NCBI GenBank assembly: GCA_020444775.1
Contig: JAGRHX010000571.1
Coordinates: forward strand, 1 to 15,270
Reading direction: 5' to 3'
DNA from: Gammaproteobacteria bacterium
GTDB lineage: Bacteria; Pseudomonadota; Gammaproteobacteria; HK1
Length of the DNA: 15,270 nucleotides
A program made the translations under genes and the position numbers. Every line of letters starts with the position of its first letter. The stretch's first letter is position 1. Shown here piece by piece: positions 1 through 5,609 of this stretch. The notes beneath the pieces were generated by a model. That model had not been told where the DNA came from. It saw nothing but the letters and a program-made list of their open reading frames with translations, and did not search any database.

Positions 1-156
1 GAGACCGAGGACCAGCTGCAGTTCCTGCGCGAGAACCGTTGTGACTACGGACAGGGTTTCCTGTTCAGCGAACCGATGCCGCTGCTGGAGTTTCTGCAAC
101 ACGCCCGCGAGCACGGCCTGGCCGAGTCGACCGGGGTGCCGGAACCGCAACCCTGA
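1..156 (+). CDS. EAL-domain protein, C-terminal fragment (5' end outside window)
   Basis: Reading frame 1 is open from the left edge to a TGA at 154-156, giving the last 51 residues of a larger protein. The visible text matches the end of an EAL domain: an 'ETEDQLQFLRE' stretch, then a Cys-Asp pair, then 'QGFLFSEPMP', which corresponds to the conserved QGYLFSxPLP block near the end of EAL phosphodiesterases, followed by 'LLEFLQ'. EAL domains hydrolyse cyclic di-GMP to pGpG, and degenerate copies act as c-di-GMP receptors. The catalytic EAL motif and metal ligands lie upstream of the window, so activity and any partner GGDEF, PAS or receiver domains cannot be judged. The tail after the domain is short (about 15 residues, Pro/Glu-rich), as expected for a C-terminal EAL domain. 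Nothing here ties the gene functionally to the secretion cluster 700 bases downstream. Confidence 0.88.
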   Translation, partial: ETEDQLQFLRENRCDYGQGFLFSEPMPLLEFLQHAREHGLAESTGVPEPQP

Positions 157-196
157 GCGGACCGGACCGGCGCCACCCGTCGCCGGCCCGAGCAGC

Positions 197-217
197 GCCA
201 CGACACGCTCTCGTGGC
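197..217 (+). terminator. Hairpin after the EAL gene, possible terminator
   Basis: GCCACGA (197-203) and TCGTGGC (211-217) form a perfect 7-bp stem around a 7-base loop, about 40 bases after the EAL stop codon. A second 6-bp stem lies just before it (CCGGCG 167-172, CGCCGG 181-186). Neither is followed by a T-run, so a classical intrinsic terminator is not shown. The position suggests an end-of-transcript structure. Confidence 0.3.
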
Positions 218-250
218 TCAAGCAATCGATGCGCCCGGCCGTAACATTCG

Positions 251-266
251 TGTGAACACGGTCACT
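251..266. promoter_or_regulatory. CRP/Vfr-like palindromic site
   Basis: The sequence TGTGA-N6-TCACT at 251-266 matches the CRP consensus core TGTGA-N6-TCACA at nine of ten positions. It lies upstream of a candidate -35 element at 300-305 and of the gene for a cNMP-binding-fold protein. If the start of transcription is near 336, the site centre would lie near -77. The match is by eye; in 15 kb of GC-rich DNA a chance hit is possible though not common. Which CRP-family regulator the host has is unknown. Confidence 0.4.
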
Positions 267-299
267 CAACGAACAGAACGGGACGGACCGACCACCAGC

Positions 300-329
300 T
301 TGGCACGGCTCCCGGATAACACATAGACT
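300..329 (+). promoter_or_regulatory. Weak sigma-70-like promoter
   Basis: TTGGCA at 300-305 matches the -35 consensus at five of six bases, and TAGACT at 324-329 matches the -10 consensus at four of six, with an 18-base spacer. The stretch 315-330 is less GC-rich than its surroundings. The TGGCAC here also resembles a sigma-54 -24 element, but the -12 GC is absent at the required spacing (GG instead), so I prefer sigma-70. A start here would give a leader of about 525 bases before the next gene. Confidence 0.25.
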
Positions 330-448
330 GCGCAGCGCAGCGGCGCAATGGTACCGAGGACCGTCGCACGATCGTTTGAGTCGTCTTGCACGCGCAGACC
401 ACGGCGTCATCGCGTGAGCGCCAGACGTGTGCGGCGAACGCCACGTCG

Positions 449-493
449 TCCGGTTCTACCGGGCCCGATTCTCCTGGGCCCGGTTCTCCAGAC
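449..493. repeat. Three tandem 15-bp imperfect repeats with an internal hairpin
   Basis: Units at 449-463, 464-478 and 479-493 share the pattern (T/C)CCG(G/A)TTCT(A/C)C-G--. Across the units, CCGGGCCC (459-466) and GGGCCCGG (476-483) form a perfect 8-bp inverted repeat with a 9-base loop, so the repeat can fold into a stable hairpin in DNA or RNA. Confidence 0.6.
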
Positions 494-619
494 CGGTCGT
501 AGTCCGTTTGGGGTCGGTACCTCCACGCTTTCGGTCTGCGGCGGTCCTTGTTGTGACCCGCTCATCGCTCAAAACAGGCCCGTGTCACTGACGACCAGCG
601 CGGCGATGCCTCGGATTGC

Positions 620-658
620 GTGATCGAATGACGTGATCGGATGACGTGATCGGATTGA
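620..658. repeat. Three tandem 13-bp repeats (GTGATCGGATGAC)
   Basis: Units at 620-632, 633-645 and 646-658 read GTGATCGAATGAC, GTGATCGGATGAC and GTGATCGGATTGA. A degenerate partial unit precedes them (TCGGATTGC, 611-619). Each contains GATC. The array lies about 205 bases before the start codon of the cNMP-fold gene and could be a set of protein-binding sites or slippage-made DNA. Confidence 0.75.
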
Positions 659-749
659 GAGATCCATGCCAGGGCTCGCTTCGCTGGCAGCCGGTGCCAA
701 CGGGCGCTCGGCCGGAGCATCGCCGGACCTCGGTCCTCGCGATCCGTCC

Positions 750-788
750 GGCCAACGCGTCTGGCCAACGCGTCTGGCCAACCGCTCG
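750..788. repeat. 13-bp tandem repeat (GGCCAACGCGTCT), 2.5-3 copies
   Basis: Two identical units, 750-762 and 763-775, are followed by a degenerate third, GGCCAACCGCTCG, at 776-788. The sequence is unrelated to the 620-658 array but has the same 13-base period. It ends 74 bases before the start codon of the cNMP-fold gene. Confidence 0.75.
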
Positions 789-862
789 CGCTGAAATGCC
801 GGCGCGCCAGGTCTTGCGCCTGAAGGATCCAGACACCGAATAGCGACCGTGAGGAAGACTCC

Positions 863-1399
863 ATGCGTAAAGTGCTCTACATCTTTGCCGAGTTCAAAGA
901 CCAGGACATCGATTGGCTGGTCTCCGCCGGCAGCCGGCAACGGATCCCGGTCGGCACCACGCTCATCGAAGCCGGCAAGCACGTCTCTTCACTGTACTTC
1001 GTGCTCAGCGGCCGCTTCCGGGTGCTTGCCGCGGGAACCTCGGTGCTCGCGGATCTCGCATCTGGCGAGATCCTCGGTGAGCTGTCATTCCTCGACTCGC
1101 GACCGCCGAACGCCACGGTCAGCGCCGTCGAGGACTCGACGGTGCTGACCATCAGCGCGGCTCGCCTGAGCACCAAGCTGAAGACCGACATGGGCTTCGC
1201 GGCACGTTTCTATCGCGCGCTGGGCGTGCTGCTCGCGCATCGTCTGCGCGATACCACCGGGCAGCTGGCCTACGGCCCGGAGCGTCACCTCGACGAGGAC
1301 GTGGAAGAGGACGGCGAGGTGGCGCCAGACCTGCTCGAGAACATGGGACTGGCGGCCGCCCGCTTCGATCGCATGCTGCAGGAAGTGATGTCCGGTTGA
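863..1399 (+). CDS. Cyclic-nucleotide-binding-fold protein associated with NHLM-type transport
   Basis: This is a 178-residue protein with one cNMP-binding (Crp-type jelly-roll) domain at about residues 5-105 and no C-terminal helix-turn-helix, so it is not a Crp-like transcription factor. The phosphate-binding-cassette region spans residues 68-88 and contains 'GELSFLDSRPPNATV'. The Glu that contacts ribose in Crp is kept (E73), but the position of the phosphate-binding Arg is Pro (P82), so ordinary cAMP binding is doubtful. Residues 110-178 look helical and acidic (a D/E-rich run near 144-152). The start is set by AGGAAG at 852-857, five bases from the ATG. Proteins of this kind occur beside NHLM bacteriocin-type transport operons (TIGR03896, described with two such domains; this one has a single copy). 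Its role is unknown: a regulatory or structural partner of the exporter is my inference. It is 248 bases from the next gene, same strand. Confidence 0.8.
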   Translation: MRKVLYIFAEFKDQDIDWLVSAGSRQRIPVGTTLIEAGKHVSSLYFVLSGRFRVLAAGTSVLADLASGEILGELSFLDSRPPNATVSAVEDSTVLTISAARLSTKLKTDMGFAARFYRALGVLLAHRLRDTTGQLAYGPERHLDEDVEEDGEVAPDLLENMGLAAARFDRMLQEVMSG

Positions 1400-1647
1400 T
1401 CGGTGCATCGGGGTGTGACCACGGCGCACGGCGTCGTGCCTGGGGATCACCCTTGCAGAGCACGCGGCCGGTCGTTCCCAGGGGTCGGCTGCGGACGGGA
1501 GGCGCTCCGTCCGTGGCCGATACCACCGCGAGTCGCCACGATCAGCCACGCCAGCCGCTTTCACGTACAAGCGTGGTGGCACCGCGGCTCCGGCCGCTCG
1601 AGCGAGCGCCAACCGGACCACTGGAGTTCTCTGGAGAGCCTGTGTAG

Positions 1648-3114
1648 ATGAGCGCAATCTTTCGCCAAAAGGCCCTGGCCAAGCTTCGCTCCCCGGAGCA
1701 GCTGGACGAACCGCTCAAGGTCATCATGCGCAGGACCCGCCTCGGCTGGTGGACCCTGGCGGTGACCATCGCGTTGGGGCTGACCTGGGCCTGGCTCGGG
1801 ACCCTGCCCGAGACCGGCCGTGGCCAGGGCATTCTGATGACCCCGAACACGGTGGTTCCGGTGCAGGCCCGGGCCGGAGGTCAGGTTGGCGTCTGGCACG
1901 TCAACGTCGGCGACCGGGTCGAGGCCGGCCAGGTGATCGGGACACTCGAGCAGCCCGACCTGCAACGGCAGCTCGATGAGGCGGTCGCCAAGCTCAAGGA
2001 CGTGCAGAGCCGAAACGAGGTTCTGCAGAAGATGCGCAATCGCTTCAACCAGGAGGAGCGTGAGGCGCTGCTGCGCAAGCGTCGCGAGCTGAGCGAGCGC
2101 GCCGACTACCTGCGTCAGTATGTGGACGAGATGGGCGGCGTGGTCGAAGAGGTCAACGAACGCAACACCGCGGTGCTCAATCAGCAGCAAGAGCAGATGG
2201 AGGAGACCCGGCTGGCCCGCGAGCGGCTGACCGAGGAGCTTCTCGAACGCTACCAGAGCTATCAGCGTCTGCGCGAGCGCAACCTGGCCTCGGTGGACGC
2301 GGTGCGCCAGCGCCAGCAGGCCTACGAGGACAGCCGGCTGCAGCTGCGGAATCTGGACGTGGACGCCCAGGAGCTCGAGCTGCAGCGGGTACAGAACAAC
2401 GAGACCTATCTGAATGCCCGCAATCTGATCACCCAGAAGCAATACCGACTCACCCAGCTCGAGCTGGAGATCCAGGAGCTGGACAATCAGATCCTGAACA
2501 AGGAGAAGGCGGCACGCGAGGCCGATTTCCGCGACCGCAACGAGGTCGCGGATCTGGATCGGCGTATCGATCGCTTTCGCAAGCAGCTCGAACGTGACCG
2601 CAGCATCGTCTCCGACCAGGCCGGTCGGGTGCTGGAGCTGACCGCCAACGAGGGCTCCATCGTCAATCAGGGACAGCGCCTCGCCCAGATCGACACGCGT
2701 ACGGACGATCAGCCGCTGGTCGCGCTGGCCTATTTCCAGGACAAGATCGGCAAACAGATCGACAAAGGCGAGTTCATCCGCGTCTCACCATCGACCGTCT
2801 CGCAAAAGCTGTACGGCTCGATCAAGGCCAAGGTCGTCAAGGTCTCCGAGTTCCCGGTCACCCAGGAGGCGGTGGTCAACTACGTCGGCAACAGCGAGGT
2901 GGCTTCGAAGCTCACCACCGGTGGTTTCGAGATAGAGGTGATCGCCGAGCTGTACACCGACCCGACGACCCCCAGCGGCTTCGAGTGGACCTCGGCCACG
3001 GGACCCGACACCACCATCACCGCGGGCACCACCTCCGATGTCTGGGTGACCTTCGAGCAGCGCTCTCCCATCAGCTACGTGCTCCCGAAGATCCGGGAAT
3101 GGACGGGCATCTGA
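1648..3114 (+). CDS. HlyD-family periplasmic adaptor 1, NHLM-type secretion protein
   Basis: This 488-residue membrane-fusion protein would join an inner-membrane ABC exporter to an outer-membrane channel. A short cytoplasmic N-terminus contains 'RSPEQLDEPLKV', typical of the NHLM secretion-protein family (TIGR03794). One membrane segment follows (about 31-51), then a biotinyl/lipoyl-like half-motif (about 70-104, with 'VNVGDRVEAGQVIG'). A long Glu/Arg/Gln-rich coiled coil covers about 105-330. The second lipoyl half ('ANEGSIVNQGQRLAQID') and a beta-barrel-type C-terminal part follow, ending 'SPISYVLPKIREWTGI', a family-like tail. The ATG is preceded by GGAGAG nine bases upstream. The next gene is the peptidase-containing exporter, 125 bases on. 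The gene at 8735-10201 is a diverged paralogue of exactly the same length, so a hetero-oligomeric or exporter-specific adaptor ring is possible. Confidence 0.92.
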   Translation: MSAIFRQKALAKLRSPEQLDEPLKVIMRRTRLGWWTLAVTIALGLTWAWLGTLPETGRGQGILMTPNTVVPVQARAGGQVGVWHVNVGDRVEAGQVIGTLEQPDLQRQLDEAVAKLKDVQSRNEVLQKMRNRFNQEEREALLRKRRELSERADYLRQYVDEMGGVVEEVNERNTAVLNQQQEQMEETRLARERLTEELLERYQSYQRLRERNLASVDAVRQRQQAYEDSRLQLRNLDVDAQELELQRVQNNETYLNARNLITQKQYRLTQLELEIQELDNQILNKEKAAREADFRDRNEVADLDRRIDRFRKQLERDRSIVSDQAGRVLELTANEGSIVNQGQRLAQIDTRTDDQPLVALAYFQDKIGKQIDKGEFIRVSPSTVSQKLYGSIKAKVVKVSEFPVTQEAVVNYVGNSEVASKLTTGGFEIEVIAELYTDPTTPSGFEWTSATGPDTTITAGTTSDVWVTFEQRSPISYVLPKIREWTGI

Positions 3115-3177
3115 GCAGGGCGAGCGAACCTGATCATGCGTGACCGTCGTGGTCTGGCGGGCACGCGCAATGCATGG

Positions 3178-3218
3178 CCGAGGGCCGGCCGTCGCCGGAC
3201 GACGGGCCGGCCCCTCGG
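3178..3218 (+). promoter_or_regulatory. Long GC-rich hairpin before the PCAT ribosome-binding site
   Basis: The arms 3178-3194 and 3200-3218 pair over 17 bp with two single-base bulges (C3211 and G3204) and a five-base loop CCGGA. GG at 3176-3177 and CC at 3221-3222 may add two more pairs. The structure fills the gap between adaptor 1 and the PCAT gene and ends 11 bases before AGGAAG (3230-3235). No T-run follows, so I read it as an RNA-processing, pausing or stability element or a leaky Rho-type end rather than an intrinsic terminator. Confidence 0.5.
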
Positions 3219-3239
3219 GGCCAGTCTTCAGGAAGTGCA

Positions 3240-5525
3240 ATGAACAAACGCGTCAAGACGCCACTGTTGCTACAGCTCGAGTCGGTCGAGTGTGGCGCCG
3301 CCTCACTCGGCATCATGCTGGAGTACTTCGGCCGATTGGTGCCCCTCACCCAGCTACGTATCGACTGCGGGGTGTCGCGAGACGGCGTCAAGGCCTCCAA
3401 CATCGTCAAGGCGGCACGCAAGTACGGGCTCAAGTGCAAGGGCTTCAAGGAAAGCCTGCAGAGCGCGCTGGAACGTCCCTTCCCATTCGTCGTTTTCTGG
3501 AACTTCAACCACTTCCTGGTCGTCGAGGGCTTCGACGACGAGAAGAAGGTGGTGTTCCTCAACGACCCGGCACATGGTCATCGCAAGGTGACCATGGACG
3601 AGTTCGACGAGTCCTTCACCGGCGTGGTGCTGCTGTTCGACAAGACCGAGGAATTCGAGGCCGGTGGCTCCAAGCCGAGCACCTGGGAGGCGATCAAGAA
3701 GCGCTTCGAGCATGCCCACGACGCGGTCAAGTACCTGATCATGATGGGCCTGCTCCTGACCATACCGGGCCTTGTGATCCCGGCCTACACGCGCATCTAC
3801 CTGGACGAGGTGATGGGCGAGCTGCGCGAGGACTGGCTACGGCCGATCATCACCGCGCTGCTGGTCACCGTGCTGTTCAAGCTGGTGGTCGAGTTCTTCA
3901 AGTTCATGTACCTGCGAAGGCTCAAGATCCATCTCGCGGTGTCCATGTCCAGCCGCTTCGTCTGGCACCTGCTGAGGCTGCCGCTGTTCTTCTACGCGCA
4001 ACGCTACAGCGGCGAGATCGCCAACCGTCAGGCGCTCAACGACAACATGGCCAACATCCTGTCCGGCCGTCTGGCGGACACGGCGCTGCAGGTCATGATG
4101 ATGGTCTTCTACGCCATCTTGATGTTCTACTACAACGCCACGTTGACCCTGATCGGGATCGGCTTCGCCGCCTTGAGCTTCGTCGGTCTGCGTCTGCTCA
4201 GCCGTGCCCGGGTCGACGCGAACATGCGTCTGCGTCAGGACTTCGGCAAGGTCGCGGGCGATACCATCGCCGCCCTGCAATCGATGGAGACGATCAAGGC
4301 CTCTGGCCAGGAGAGTGCCTTCTTCCACAAGTGGGGCGGTCGCTATGCCAAAGCGGCCAACAGTCTGCAGGAGCTCGAGATCGCGACCCAGTCGCTGACC
4401 CTGCTACCGACCGTGTTCAACGCCCTCAACACCGCCACCATCTATCTGATCGGTGCCAACGCGGTGATCGAGGGCAGCATGTCGATAGGCACCCTGGTCG
4501 CCTTCACCGCGCTGATGAGCAATTTCCAGGAGCCGATCAAGGATCTGGTCGATCTGGGCAGCGAGATCCAGGAGCTGGACGGCGATCTGAAACGCCTCGA
4601 CGACGTGCTGATGGCCGACGTCGATCCCGAGGCCGTGGGCAGCGAGCAGCACGACGACTCGCGCATGGAGACCGGTGTCTTCTATGACATGGGTCGTCTG
4701 CAGCTGACCGGTGACATCCAGATCAAGAACGTCACCTTCGGCTACAGCCCGCTCGAGGATCCGCTGTTCGACAACGTCAGCATCCACATCCCGCCCGGAC
4801 ACCGGGTCGCCTTCGTCGGGGCCAGCGGCTCCGGCAAGAGCACGATGTCCAACATCATCTGCGGCCTGTATCAGCCGTGGAAGCCACGCGAGCCGGACGA
4901 GCCCGAGGGCGCGGTGCTGTTCGACGGCATCAGGCGCCGCGAGGTGGCACGTTCGATCATGGTCAACTCGTTCGCCGTGGTCACCCAGGAGGTGTTCCTG
5001 TTCGGTGACACGGTGCGCAACAACCTGACCTTCTGGGACCCCACGGTGCCCGACGAGACGCTCTACAAGGCGCTCTACGACGCGGCCGTGCTGGACGTGG
5101 TGCTGGCCCTGCCAGGTGGCCTGGATGGCGAGCTGCTCGAGGGCGGCGCCAACCTGAGCGGTGGTCAACGGCAACGCCTGGAAATCGCGCGGGCGCTGGT
5201 CCACAACCCGTCCATCCTGATCCTCGACGAGGCCACCAGCGCACTGGACGCCGAGACCGAGCGGGTCATCGACGAACGTCTGCGGCTGCGTGGCTGCACC
5301 TGTGTGATCGTTGCGCATCGACTCAGCACCATACGCGATTGCGACACGATCTATGTGTTCGACAAGGGACAGATCATCGAGCAGGGCACCCACGAGGAGT
5401 TGTGGGCTCAGCAGGGTTACTACGCGTCGTTGATTCGCGCTGGGGAGGGTGCCGGCGAGGCGGACGAGGAAGATGCCAGCAACGCCGACCCGGCCGGCGG
5501 CGACGAGGTACCGCAGCCGGCCTGA
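3240..5525 (+). CDS. Peptidase-containing ABC exporter (C39 peptidase + permease + ATPase), NHLM type
   Basis: This 761-residue inner-membrane exporter should remove a double-glycine leader from a peptide and pump the product out (TIGR03796-like). The C39 peptidase occupies about 1-135: oxyanion Gln12, nucleophile Cys18 in 'VECGAAS', His91 in 'FNHFLVVEGF' and Asp109 in 'LNDPA', so the active site appears intact. The membrane domain covers about 160-430. The nucleotide-binding domain has Walker A GASGSGKS (527-534), Q-loop Gln583, signature LSGGQ (639-643), Walker B 'ILILDEATS' with Asp663-Glu664, and switch His693. The tail from about 735 is acidic and low in complexity. The ATG at 3240 is chosen because AGGAAG (3230-3235) lies four bases before it. 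The longer frame starting at 3174 begins inside the hairpin and adds residues before the peptidase fold. All motor motifs are canonical, so it should hydrolyse ATP, possibly paired with the next gene product. Confidence 0.94.
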   Translation: MNKRVKTPLLLQLESVECGAASLGIMLEYFGRLVPLTQLRIDCGVSRDGVKASNIVKAARKYGLKCKGFKESLQSALERPFPFVVFWNFNHFLVVEGFDDEKKVVFLNDPAHGHRKVTMDEFDESFTGVVLLFDKTEEFEAGGSKPSTWEAIKKRFEHAHDAVKYLIMMGLLLTIPGLVIPAYTRIYLDEVMGELREDWLRPIITALLVTVLFKLVVEFFKFMYLRRLKIHLAVSMSSRFVWHLLRLPLFFYAQRYSGEIANRQALNDNMANILSGRLADTALQVMMMVFYAILMFYYNATLTLIGIGFAALSFVGLRLLSRARVDANMRLRQDFGKVAGDTIAALQSMETIKASGQESAFFHKWGGRYAKAANSLQELEIATQSLTLLPTVFNALNTATIYLIGANAVIEGSMSIGTLVAFTALMSNFQEPIKDLVDLGSEIQELDGDLKRLDDVLMADVDPEAVGSEQHDDSRMETGVFYDMGRLQLTGDIQIKNVTFGYSPLEDPLFDNVSIHIPPGHRVAFVGASGSGKSTMSNIICGLYQPWKPREPDEPEGAVLFDGIRRREVARSIMVNSFAVVTQEVFLFGDTVRNNLTFWDPTVPDETLYKALYDAAVLDVVLALPGGLDGELLEGGANLSGGQRQRLEIARALVHNPSILILDEATSALDAETERVIDERLRLRGCTCVIVAHRLSTIRDCDTIYVFDKGQIIEQGTHEELWAQQGYYASLIRAGEGAGEADEEDASNADPAGGDEVPQPA

Positions 5526-5609
5526 GCACGGCTACCCCGTCCCGTATCGATTCGCGACCTCCCCTCCGCGGGAGCCATACAGACACACAGAATCTTCAGG
5601 AGCAGCGCG

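Larger units (their letters stand above)
157..862. other. 706-base intergenic region with repeats and regulatory signals, no convincing gene
   Basis: I find no reading frame here with protein-like composition. The open frames are Arg/Pro/Ser-rich, lack good ribosome-binding sites and do not show the GC-rich third positions of the flanking genes. The region does hold two short hairpins just after the EAL gene (167-186 and 197-217), a CRP-like palindrome (251-266), a weak sigma-70-like promoter (300-329), a triple 15-bp repeat (449-493), a 13-bp repeat in three copies (620-658) and a second, unrelated 13-bp repeat (750-788). It ends with the ribosome-binding site AGGAAG at 852-857 of the next gene. 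It looks like a long regulatory region or leader for the operon that follows. Confidence 0.6.

Noticed and set aside
348..623. Plus-strand 91-codon open frame with Pro-Val-Leu-type pentapeptide pattern and a Cys-rich 'VCGGPCCD' stretch, considered as a precursor peptide
   Set aside because: Arg/Pro-rich composition, third codon positions not GC-enriched, weak ribosome-binding site and no leader-like helix. The pattern is explained by the 15-bp DNA repeat.
1400..1647. 248-base gap after the cNMP-fold gene searched for a precursor gene or promoter
   Set aside because: Only short composition-poor frames and weak stems (GCACG/CGTGC at 1426-1439; 1494-1511) were found. No promoter pair was convincing.
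1561..2442. Long antisense frame (293 codons), and similar long antisense frames inside the exporter genes
   Set aside because: These are shadows of GC-rich coding sequence with Leu/Gln/His-rich mirror composition. The plus-strand frames carry clear family motifs.
3174..3239. Upstream ATG extending the C39 exporter by 22 residues
   Set aside because: It lies in the hairpin, has no ribosome-binding site and adds low-complexity residues before the peptidase fold. The ATG at 3240 has a good AGGAAG.
3136..3243. 35-codon frame whose TGA overlaps the ATG of the C39 exporter (ATGA), considered as a leader or precursor peptide
   Set aside because: It consists mostly of the hairpin sequence, is very Arg-rich, has no clear ribosome-binding site and no double-glycine leader form. 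The ATGA overlap is probably chance.
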